Assembly: GCA_937921525.1 (NCBI GenBank)
Contig: CAKZUM010000001.1
Location: forward strand, 1 to 43,676
Length of the DNA: 43,676 bases
DNA from: an uncultured Saprospiraceae bacterium
GTDB taxonomy: Bacteria > Bacteroidota > Bacteroidia > Chitinophagales > Saprospiraceae
Direction: 5' to 3'
Shown here: positions 29,452-41,700 of the stretch, one piece after another
Position numbering within the stretch: position 1 is the stretch's first letter
How the letters are laid out: each line of letters starts with the position of its first letter
Notes under the pieces: generated by a model
The model's input: only the letters and a program-made list of their open reading frames with translations
Told to the model about the DNA's origin: nothing
Databases searched by the model: none
Made by a program: the position numbers and the translations under genes

Positions 29452-29616
29452 TGAAGTTGTTTAAGAATGTAGTCTGATATTAGTTGTAAGTGCTTGGTTT
29501 CTAGGGCGAAGCTCTTTTTTATTTTCGTAGCCTTAGCTACGGGAATCAAAAAAGCTGAAGATCCTAGGAATCAATGACTTGCAAATAATGCAGAAATACA
29601 TTTTTAAACAACTTCA
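29452..29616. mobile_element. 165-bp palindromic MITE-like element
   Basis: The ends are perfect inverted repeats (TGAAGTTGTTTAA and TTAAACAACTTCA), and the two halves continue to pair imperfectly all the way to a central hairpin (CGTAGC, CTTA, GCTACG at 29526-29541). Matching internal blocks include CTAGG/CCTAG, AGCT next to T6/A6, and AAGT/ACTT. It carries no gene. Small palindromic non-coding elements like this are typically MITEs moved by a transposase encoded elsewhere. A clear target-site duplication was not identified. Confidence 0.75.
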
Positions 29617-29627
29617 ATAGGCATTAG

Positions 29628-29651
29628 AGCAATCTTATAAAGAAGATTGCT
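29628..29651 (+). other. 9-bp hairpin downstream of the MITE-like element
   Basis: AGCAATCTT and AAGATTGCT are perfectly complementary around a 6-base loop. There is no T-run. It could be a remnant of an insertion or part of the gene 6 leader. Confidence 0.55.
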
Positions 29652-29735
29652 TAGATAATTCAACTGAAAAGTAAAGTAATTACTTCGAGTTATCCTTTTA
29701 GAAGTATGCTATATCATCAAAAAAAATATTGAAAT

Positions 29736-29755
29736 GGTAGTGCTACAAGACTACC
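29736..29755 (+). promoter_or_regulatory. Inverted repeat just upstream of the gene 6 start
   Basis: GGTAGT and ACTACC are separated by 8 bases and end 19 bases before the ATG at 29775. In RNA this would place a small hairpin next to the ribosome docking region. No Shine-Dalgarno sequence is present. Function is inferred. Confidence 0.35.
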
Positions 29756-29774
29756 CAATTTTAAAATAATCGTC

Positions 29775-32700
29775 ATGAGCAATTTGATAAAAAATTTACT
29801 AACTCTCTGTATGTTCCTGCTAGTAGCTAGCAGTATAGTAGCTCAATCTGCGGATTTAAGGCTAGAATATGAGACCTCGCCGACTCCAGCTATTATCAGT
29901 GTCGGGGATACTTTAAAAGTGCGATATGAAGTCAGTAATACTGGCTCAGCAAATGCTACAGGTAGTCAAATGACTATTGATTTAAGTACTGGTTTCCAAA
30001 TCGTTGAATCCATGTCAACTGCTGGTAGCTTTTCAAATAATGTTTGGGATATTGGTACGGTCCCAAGCGAGGAATCAGAAATTTTATTAGTTTTCATTAC
30101 CAAAACATCAGAAGGCTTAGGCACTTTAGAAGCCGAAATAACTCAAATGACAGGCGGTGGGCCAGACCCCGATTCTACTCCTAATAATGAAGATGCTGCG
30201 GAAGATGATTTTCAGTCTTTCTGTATTTCCACTGTTAAAGAATTTTACCAACCACAAGTCATCACTTTAAGTGCCGGGGCAGACATGACGGATGTGCAAT
30301 GGTATAAAGATGATGTGCTGATAGTTGGTGCAGACAGCATTGACTTTGATGCAACCGAAGAAGGTATTTACTATTTTAACGCAGCTGGTTCCCCTTGTGA
30401 ATTAGGCGGTTGTTGTCCTATTCAATTAAAAGAAGTACCACCACCTCCTTGTTCGGTCACAGCTTTATTGGCAGAAATTTCCTGTAATGATAATGGCAGT
30501 TCCACCATTGCCACTGACGATTATATCGATTTTAAAATAACGACAACAGGCGAGAGTTTAAGTGGTGGATTTACTTTAAGTGCAGACAATGGCACCATCA
30601 GCAAACAAGATGGTAGTGCGGCTACTAACTTACAATATGGTGTCGATTCTTTATTTCGTATGCAAAATGGCGCAGCAGGCGCAGGAGATATTCAAGTCAT
30701 CATTACGGACACTATGGATATTACTTGTAAAGATACCTTAACGATTATTGACCCAGGCGTTTGCTCTACACCTGTCTGTAGTATGGTCTTAAGTCTTGCG
30801 CCAGATGATTGTGATACGGACGATAACAATTATGAATTAGTAGGGTCTGTTACTTTTTCAACACCACCGACTACAGGCACTTTAAGCATTTTAGTAGATG
30901 GTATCGTTCAACAAACATTTACTGCCCCTTTCACTACTCCTCAGGCCATTTCTATTACCGATTTAATTTCAGATGGCTTGGCACATTCTGTCACTTCTAC
31001 TTTTTCAGATGCCGCATCCTGTCAAGTGCAAATGAATTTTAATGCACCAGAACCATGTATGATCAGCAGTACTTGTTCCGTCAATGCCACGGTTGCTGTC
31101 GGTACTTGCGATAGCGAGGATAATGAATATGAACTTTCTGGAAATGTAACTTTCTCTGATGCGCCTGATTCTGGAACTTTGACTGTTTCCGCAGGACCAT
31201 TCCAACAAGTATTTACAGCACCATTTACCTCCCCTCAAGCCTACACTTTATCAGGTTTGATTGCAGATGGTAGCGGGCATGATTTAACAGTTGTTTTTTC
31301 AGCAGATGCTTTCTGTCGATTTGACACTACTTATATCGCACCTGCTGGATGTGATCCAGTTGCATGTGGTATCACCATGACAGCTACCCCAGGCACTTGT
31401 AGCAGTAATAAATTTGATTTGACTGGTGAAATTAGTTTTACGAATGCACCTGATACGGGTATGTTAAGTATTGATTTAGGTGGCGAATCTATTATTTTTT
31501 CTGCACCTTTTACTAGCCCTCAAGCCTATAGTTTTACAGACCTAATAGCAGACGGGAGTACTCGAAGTTTAACAGCTAGTTTTTCTGATGATATCACCTG
31601 TGCAGCAAACATAGATTTCACATCACCTATCGCCTGTGATAATGCAGTCTGTGCAGTATCCTTAGATTTAGTACCTTCAGCTTGTTCTGACAACACTTAT
31701 TCTTTAAGTGGAACAGTTGCTATGGTCAATGCACCTACCACAGGTAACTTAATAATCGCAGCTGGAGGAACTACTTATTTGACACTTGCTATGCCTTCTA
31801 CTAGTCCTATTAATTTCACTTTACTAGGTTTGCCAGCAGATGGACAAGCATTAATTTTCGATGCTACATTTTCCGCAGATGCCACTTGTACGGATACTAT
31901 TACGATCCTTGCACCAGCAACTTGTGTTGGCACTTGTAGTATGAATGCAGTAGTTGCAGATGTACAATGTAATGACAACAGCAGTTCTACCGCTAACGAT
32001 GATTACATCACTTTTGAATTAAATCCAACAGGCACAAATCTAAGTGCAACTTATCAGGTTACGTCTACTACTGGTAGCGTTTATTTATTATCTGGTGCAT
32101 TGGCAGATAATGTTCCTTATGGCCAAGCTACCACTTTTAGGATGGCCAATGGTTCCGCAGGTTCGGGTGATTTGAGTATCCAGGTACAAGATAATTCTAC
32201 GAGTACCTGTGTGCAAGGCCCATTAACTATTCCTGACCCAGATATTTGTTCTTGCGAAGAACCAACTGGCACCATAGCTGCCAATCAGGTGACTTGTGAT
32301 GGAAGTGATTCCAAGCAAGATGCAAGCTTGGTTTTAACGAGTGTAACAGATGGAGATAAATTCAATTATTCTATTGGGGAAACGTATACAGGGGACACGG
32401 ATTATGCAAATGCCATCGCTATCAGCACCTTGCCAGACACGCTGGTATCGAACCTAGCTAATCCAACAGATTCTATAAAATATACGATTCGTATTTTTAA
32501 TAATAGAAGTAATTGTTTTAAAGATTCTACTGTTACTTTATTAGAAAAAACTTGTACTTGTACCAATCCAACACTCGCCGATTTAACCGATGAAAGTATT
32601 TGTGAGGAAGGTACATTTACAGCTACTAACTTAACCACTAGTGTAACGAATGACATTCCTGTTAGCTACCAATGGTTTGATAATGATGGCGTAAATAATA

Positions 32701-35700
32701 CTGGTACGGCAGCAATAGCTGGGCAAATCACAGCTACCTTAACTAATCTACCAACAACGGTAGGAACGTATAGTTATAAAGTAGTTGCTACCAGTACTCA
32801 GCCAGGTGGATGTTCCGCAGAAAAAATAGTGAACCTCACTATTCTACCTATATCCGAAACACCCATCACTGAAAATATATGTGCAGGGGAAAGCTTTACG
32901 TTCAATAATCAAAACTTAACAACAGCTGGTATTTATCGAGATACGATGACGGCTGTAAACGGTTGTGATTCTTTCCTTGTGTTGACACTAAATGTCATCG
33001 ACGAAATGGAAACAACTATTAGCGAAGATATTTGTAGTGGCGACAGTTATACTTTTGATGGGCAGACATTGACTACAACGGGAACTTATCGAGATACCAT
33101 GACGGCTATTGGTGGTTGTGACTCGATTATCATCCTGACATTAGGAGTGATAGACCCTATCGAAATTTCTTTGTCAGCAGAAATTTGCCAAGGCAATACT
33201 TATACTTTTAATAACCAAACCTTAAATACAGCTGGAACTTACCGAGATACGATGAGCGCAGCAAGTGGCTGTGATTCCATTATCACTTTAACCTTATCTA
33301 CTTTAGATACGGTCCAAACAAATATCCGTCAAGATATTTGTGCTGGCGAAAACTTTACTTTTAACAACCAAACTTTATCCGAAGCCGGTATCTATAGAGA
33401 CACCATGACAGCGGCTAATGGTTGTGATAGTTTTGTCGTATTGACTTTAAATATTTTGAATATTTCGGAGACACCAATCAACCAAGATATTTGTAACGGC
33501 GATAGCTTTACTTTCGATAATCAATCCTTAACAGTATCAGGTACTTATAGAGATACCATGACGGCTGCCAATGGTTGTGATTCGATTATTATTTTGAGTT
33601 TGAATGTCCTAGATACAATTCAAATCCCAATTAGTCAGGAGATTTGCGAAGGAGATTCCTATGCGTTTAATAATCAAAACTTAACAACGGCTGGTATTTA
33701 TCGAGATACCCTAACAGCAGTTAATGGTTGTGATTCTTTCCTTGTTTTGACACTAAATGTCATCGACGAAATGGAAACAACTATTAGTCAAGATATTTGT
33801 AGTGGCGACAGTTATACTTTTGATGGGCAGGTATTGACTACAGCGGGCACTTACAGAGATACCATGACGGCTATTGGTGGTTGTGATTCTATTATAATAC
33901 TAAATTTAAATGTATTAGAAAAGATCGAAACGCCTCTCCGTCAAGAAATTTGTCATGGCGACACTTTTGATTTTAATAATCAATCATTAACAATAGCAGG
34001 TATCTACCAAGACACCTTAACTGCTACAGGTGGTTGTGACTCCATTCTTATCTTGACCTTAGAAATTCTTGATAAAATGGAGAGTAATAGTAGGGAAGTA
34101 ATTTGTCTAGGAGATAGTTTTAAGTTTAATAATCAATCATTAACAACAGCAGGTATTTATCAAGATACCTTAACTGCTGCAGGTGGTTGTGACTCGATTA
34201 TTGTTTTGACCTTAGAGGTTATTGACATAATAGAAACGAATATTAATGAAACAATTTGTCAAGACGATAGCTTTACATTTAATAATCAGAACTTAAGTAC
34301 TGCTGGTATCTATCAAGATACTTTAACCGCAGCTAATGGTTGCGACTCGATTATTATTTTAAACTTAAACATCAATCCGAATACAGTTAGTACGGTCGTT
34401 TATGAAGGTTGTGAAGAGGACAACTATAGTATCCTTGTTGGTTCAACAACTTATAACGAAGCGAATCCAACAGGTACAGAAATACTTACGAATGCTACAG
34501 GTTGTGATTCTATTGTAAGCATTAATCTAGTTTTTAATCCGAATCTAAATAGCGAAGTTACTTACATCGGTTGTGAAGAAGATGGTTATGAAGTAGTAGT
34601 TAATGGTGCGACCTATGATGAATTTAATCCTATAGGTACAGAAGTATTGACCACTTCAAAAGGCTGTGATTCTACCGTCACCATTAATCTAGTTTTCAAT
34701 CCTTTAAACAAAGCAGCTTGTGGTCTATTTGATTTGGCTTTAGAAAAATCAACCGACTCTACAATTGTTCGACTAGGCGATCTAGTAACCTATACAATTG
34801 AAGTGAGCAATGAAGGAACCATTGATGCCTATGATGTCAACATCACAGACTTTATTCCTACTGGTATGAGTTTGGCGGATGCGAACTGGACGGCCAGTCA
34901 AGATACGGCTAGATTTAATACGCCAATAAGTTATTTACCAGCAGGTGCAAGTTATGAATTGTATATAACACTAAAAGTAGACTTAGATTTCACAGGAACT
35001 ACTTTAGTAAACTTTGCAGAAATAAGCGAAGCAGATGACGATACAGATCCTAGCAATACACCACCAGTAGATGAGGATTCTACACCAGACGAAGATAAGG
35101 AAAACGAAGACGAAGATGATGATGACTCCGCTATCGTTACAGTAGTTGAAGAAGGCGAAGAAATCTTTGATTTAGCTTTAATTGAAACTTTAGCGCCTGG
35201 TCAATCAGGTATGGTACAAGCGGGAGAAGAAGTAGCGATTAAAATTAAAGTTTCCAATCAAGGTACCCTTCCTGCGGAAACAATTGAAGTGACCCAGTAT
35301 TTACCAGAAGGACTTATCTTAAGTTCAAATAATTCACAGGATTGGGTTGCTGAGAATGATAGTACAGCTAGTATTTTGTTAACTGCCGGCAATCAATTAC
35401 CGACTGATGGTTTAGCACCAGATAGTATGATTATGGTAATGATTCAAGTTGTAGTAGAAGACGACGTAATTGGTGGTAAATTAACACCTCACGCAGAAAT
35501 TAGTGACGATGGTATTCAGGAAGATATTGATTCTACACCTGATGATAATAGAACGAATGATGCTGGTGGTATACCAAATACAGATTCAGATAACAGTAGT
35601 GACCAACTCCCACCTTCCGATGAAGATGATGCTGATCCTGTTCAAATAATGATACAGGAATTTGATTTGGCTTTAACAGAAGAACTACTTACCGAAGGTC

Positions 35701-38700
35701 CTATTACTCCGGGAGATAGTATTACGGCTAAAATCAAAATTTTCAACCAAGGAGATATTGTAGCCGATGCTATTGAAATCTATGCGTATATTCCAGAAGG
35801 TCTATTATTAGATGATGACCGCTGGACTGCCATAGATGACTCTACTGCCGTACTTACGTTGGCCGTTGCATCTAATGAGTTACCAGCAGAAGGATTAGTG
35901 CCGAATGAAATGACGATGATCACGATCGGATTCCAAGTAGATGAAATGTTTATGGACACCTGCATAATTTCATATGCGGAAATTGGAAGTGCAACGGATG
36001 AAAATGGTACAGCTGTAACAGACATAGATTCTACACCAGATTCAGATCGAACCAATGATACTGGAGGACAAGTATTTACCCCAACGGATAATACTACCGA
36101 AGAAATTCCACCAGTAGACGAAGATGATCATGACCCTGTAAAAATACTTGTTGAGCAAATATTCGATTTAGCTTTAGATAAATCTACAGAGGCAACCACT
36201 GTAAAGTTAGGCGACTTAGTGACGTATCAGTTGACCATCACTAATGAAGGAACACTTGATGCTTATGCGATTGGTATTACAGATTTTATTCCAGATGGCA
36301 TGTCTCTACAAGATCCTAATTGGACAGCTACTGGAGACACAGCAAGATACAATACGCCGATCTCCTACTTGGCAGCAGGTGAAGAAACAGCTATTAGCAT
36401 CACGCTACAAGTGGATCTAGACTTCCTGGGAACTAGTTTAATCAATGTAGCAGAAATTAGTGCTGCAGATGATGACACAGATCCAACTAATGCACCTCCA
36501 ATGGATGAAGATTCTACGCCTGATGAGGATATGGAAAATGAAGACGAAGATGATGATGATCCAGCGGTCGTTAATGTCATTCAAGTCTTTGACTTAGCTT
36601 TAATTGAAACTTTAGCTCCAGCGCAATCAAGTATGGTTCGTCCTGGCGAATCAGTTGACCTTAAAATTAAAGTTTTCAACCAAGGAACACTTCCAGCAGA
36701 TACGATTGAGATTACACAATACTTACCAGTAGGTATGACATTAGATGCGAGCAATCCACAAGGTTGGACTGCCATAAATGATAGTACTGCTCAGATTGTA
36801 TTAACTAGTGGACAAGGTTTACCAATTGCTGGTTTAGAAGCGGATAGTATGTTGATGATTCCTATTCAAGTAATCGTAGACCCAACAACAAACGCTAGCA
36901 AACTGACCCCTTATGCGGAAATCAGCAATGACGGTGTGGATAAAAATGATATAGATTCTAGTCCAGATGATATACGAGACAACGACATGGGTGGACAAGT
37001 AAATACCGATACGGACAACAGCACAGATCAGATTCCGCCAACAGATGAAGATGATCAAGATCCTGTACAAGTGATGCTGTTAGAATTTGATTTGGCCTTA
37101 ACCGAAGAATTATTAACCGAAGGACCAATTGCCCCTGGGGATAGTATTACGGCTAAAATAAAGGTAGTCAATCAAGGAGATATTCCTGCTGATGCTATCG
37201 AAATCTATGCGTATATTCCAGAAGGTCTATTATTAGATGATGAGCGTTGGACCGCTATAGATGATTCTACAGCAGTATTAATTTTAAGTACTGCTAATGG
37301 CGACTTGACCATTGATGGTTTACAACCAACGGAAATGATTATGACGACTATTGGATTTAGCGTATCGGAAACAGTGGAAGATACCTGTCTGATTACCTAT
37401 GCTGAAATCGCATCTAGCACAGACGAAAATGGTTTACCTATAATGGATGTAGATTCTACTCCTGACTCAATTAGAAGCAATGATTCAGGCGGAGTAGTGG
37501 ATACCCCTACAGATAATGAAGTAACAGAAACAGCACCTATTGATGAAGACGATCATGATCCAGTAAAAGTGCTTATTGAAGAAATATTTGATGTAGCATT
37601 AGAAAAATCTACGGATGCAATGCTCGTTAACTTAGGCGACTTAGTCACCTACCAGTTGACTGTAAGTAATCAAGGAAATGTTGCTGCTTACAACATTGGC
37701 GTTAGTGATTTTATTCCAAACGGTATGATCTTGCAAGACAACAATTGGACGGCAAGTGGAGATACGGTTAGATTTAATACACCGATTCCACTCTTAGCAG
37801 CAGGCGAAAGTCAGACGATTGAAATCACTTTACAAGTTGATCCTTTATTTACCTCAACAGCCATAGACAATCAATTCATCAACTATGCAGAAATTAGTAG
37901 TGCAGATGATGATACGGATCCTAATAATGATCCGCCAACAGACGAGGATTCTACGCCTGATGAAGACATGGAAAACGAAGAAGAAGACGATGATGATACA
38001 GCAGTAGTGAATCTTATCCCATTAGCGGATTTAGCATTAATAGAAACGCTAGCCCCAGGTCAATCTGGTATGGTCCGACCAGGAGAAGTTGTAGAATTAA
38101 AAATAAGTGTTTTTAATCAAGGTACCTATCCTACTAGTAGCATTGAGATTACCCAATACCTTCCAGAAGGATTATTGATGAACACCAACAATCTACAAGA
38201 TTGGACAAGTTTGAACGATAGTACTGCACAGATCACTTTAACCCCTTCTAATGGTTTACCTGCTGCTGGTTTACTACCAGATAGTATGGTGACGGTTTGC
38301 TTAGAGGTCCTTGTTGAATCAAACGTAACAGAAACAAAATTAGTGGCTCATGCAGAAATAAGTGCAGATGGTTTAGCTATAGACGATGTGGATTCTACAC
38401 CTGATGATATTAGAACGAATGATGTTGGAGGTGTTCCAAACACAGATACTGATGATACAACAGATTCAAGTATTGCATCAGATGAAGATGACGAAGATCC
38501 TGTTCAAGTGATGATACTTGAATTTGATTTAGCCTTGACGGAAGAATTACTTACAGAAGGCCCTATATTCCCTGGCGATAGTATCACAGGAAAAATAAAG
38601 GTAGTCAATCAAGGAACAATCTCCGCTGATTCTATAAAAGTAGTGGCTTACATACCAGAAGGATTAATCGTGAATGATGATCGCTGGACGGTAATGGATG

Positions 38701-41700
38701 ACTCTACTGCTATGTTGTTATTGACAATAATGGATAATGATTTACCAACAACAGGTTTAGTAGCTGGTGAAATGATTATGCCGACTATTGATTTTGTAGT
38801 ATCACCTGACTTTCAAGATACCTGCCTGATTACCTATGCGGAAATTGTTAGCGCTACCGATGAGAACGGCCAGGCTGTGACAGATATTGATTCCACACCA
38901 AATGACGATCGCACGGATGATACAGGTGGCGAAGTAAATAGCTCTACAGATAATACAGTAGATCAAACACCGCCAACTGATGAAGATGATCATGATCCGA
39001 TGAAAATTGAGGTACAGCAGATATTTGATTTAGCATTAGAAAAATCTACTGATTCCACGATAGTAGAAGCAGGAGACTTTGTGACCTATCAATTAGCGAT
39101 ACGCAATGAAGGGACAGTCGATGCCTATAACATTGAAATTAGTGATTTCATTCCAACAGGAATGAGTTTACAAGATGCTAATTGGACAGCTTTTGGAGAC
39201 ACAGCAAGATGGAATACCCCTATTGCCTTTTTAGCTTCGGGTACTAGTCAGACTATTGACATTACTTTACAAGTTGATCCAGATTTCATGGGAACCAGTC
39301 TAGTTAATTTCGCAGAAATCACAGCAGCAGATGATGATACGGATCCAAACAATACCCCACCAATGGATGAAGATTCTACGCCTGATGAAAACATGGAGAA
39401 TGAAGAAGAGGACGATGACGATATAGCCGTTATTCATGTTGGGCAGATATTTGATTTGGCCTTAATTGAAACCCTAGGAGATGACCAAGCTAGTATGGTC
39501 CAGTCTGGAGATACGGCCTTGTTAAAGATTATTGTTTTCAATCAAGGTACTTTACCAGCGGATACTATTGTAATTACTCAGTACATACCAGATAGTGTTC
39601 GATTAGCTCCTGGATTGGGATGGACTAGTATAGATGAGCGCATGGCAAATATTATGCTCACAAATAGCAATGGTTTACCAGCTAATGGTCTAGCACCAGA
39701 TAGTATGGTCATGGTATTCATTGAGGTGATTATTGAAAGTGATGACCCAAGTATTTTTGTAACACCAGTTGCAGAAATAAGCTATGATGGTTCCACTTAC
39801 AAAGATTACGATTCTACACCGAATGAAGACCCAACAGATGATACTGGTGGAATGGTCAACACTTCTACTGATAATGTAGTTGATTTGCTTAAGCCATTAG
39901 ATGAAGATGATCAAGATCCTGTTCGATTGGGTTTATTGAGTTTTGATTTGGCCTTGACAGAAGAGTTATTAACAGAAGGTCCAGTACATCCAGGTGATAG
40001 CATTTCTGGAAAAATTAAAGTATTCAATCAAGGAAGTATTGCGGCGGATAATATTACGATCTATGCATACATCCCTACAGGCATGACCTTAGCAGATGAA
40101 GACTGGAGAGTCGTAGATGATTCTACAGCCGTAATTACCTTGTCTACTAAAGATGGAGAATTACCAAGTGGAGGTTTATTACCAGACGAAATGACCATGC
40201 TAACAATTGATTTTGTAATTGATCCTGATTTCATGGAAACTTGTCTAATCACTTATGCAGAAATTGGAGATGCTACGGATGAAAGCGGAAATAGCTTAAG
40301 AGATGTAGATTCTACTCCAGATAATAATATTGACAATGATACAGGAGGTGTTCCTAATAGTGCGACGGATAATGCAATAGATCAAACACCGCCAACAGAT
40401 GAAGATGATCATGATCCAATGAAGATCAGAGTGGAACAAGTTTTCGATTTAGCGTTGATTATTGAATTAGCGCCAACACAAGAATTGGAAGTAAAACAAG
40501 CAGATACGGTTTGCTTTGAAATTACAGTTGTCAATCAAGGAACGGTAGATGCTTATGATATTGGTATCGTCAATTATGTGCCAGAAGGCTTGGTCTTTGA
40601 TGCGGCGTTAAACCAACAATTAGGCAGCAACTGGCAAGTGGATAGCACTTATCAATTAGCAGCGTTGAGTGCTGGAGACACAGCGATCATTCCAATTAAA
40701 TTCATTGTAGATATGGATATAATGGATTCCTTAGTCATTGACACTGCAGAGATCTACTTTGCTACTACGACCACCGGAAATCCAATAAATACCATAGATG
40801 AAGATTCAGAAGCAGATAATAACAATGACGATTTCATTGGCGGAGATGATTTATTAAATAGTGAATTGAACGATGAAGATGACCACGATTTTGTTTATGT
40901 GGTGAATTTACAAGAAGTAGATCCAACAGGGTATATCTATGCAGATAAAACTGGTAAAATTATTAAAGGTGGTAAAATCAGTGTAACACCTCCACCAGGT
41001 GGGGTCGCAATGATCATCATGGACGGGTCCGATGGAATGTATAAATGGTTTACCAATGGAGTACCAGGCACTTATACCATGACCTATGAACATCCAGATG
41101 GATATGTACTAAGTAAGAACTGTAGTGCAAACGCTGGTGTATATGATCCTACTGGTCGAGATGGCGCTGCTGAAGATATGGATAGAGATGGGACAAATGA
41201 TATTATACAGTTAGGCAGCGATGTTGTCAACTCGGATTCTACTTACTTAATCAATTTTGACTGTGGAGACAATCCATACTTCTTGGATTTCTTCTTGCAA
41301 TCTGGTGATCCATTTATTACAGAAAATAATCTTCCAATTCAAGAATCTTTTATTGGAGCTATTGTATGTGAAGATAGTGATGGAGACTTAATACCTAGTG
41401 AGAATGATTTGCCAATGATGGATGTATCCGTTTATTTATATACTTGTGGTGATACGATTAATCCAATTGATTCTACTAAAACGGACATCAACGGAGCATA
41501 CGAATTTGGTGCATTGACTAGTGGTGATTACATCGTTCAATTTATTTCTCCAACGACTCACCGTCTAGCACTAGAGGCTATTCCATTAAGTCAAACAGCC
41601 TTGAGAAATGGATTCACAGAATGTATCACTTTAACTGCTGGAGCTTGCGACACTACTAATAGCGTTTGCTTAGTTGCTTGTAAAGAAATTGATTTATCGA

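Larger units (their letters stand above)
29367..29774. other. Gap between genes 5 and 6 holding a palindromic element
   Basis: 408 bases. A 165-bp palindromic element fills 29452-29616, a 9-bp hairpin lies at 29628-29651 and a 6-bp inverted repeat at 29736-29755 just before the gene 6 start. I found no exact TAnnTTTG box and no convincing terminator after gene 5 (only a 4-bp stem and T6 near 29372-29389). The 64-codon minus-strand ORF here is a by-product of the element. Confidence 0.75.

Noticed and set aside
29355-29549. 64-codon minus-strand ORF
   Set aside because: It covers half of the palindromic MITE-like element and the end of gene 5; it is a by-product of the repeat.
32844-34373. 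CRISPR-like array
   Set aside because: The period is 153 bases with coding content throughout, all units are in frame, and no constant short repeat separates variable spacers.
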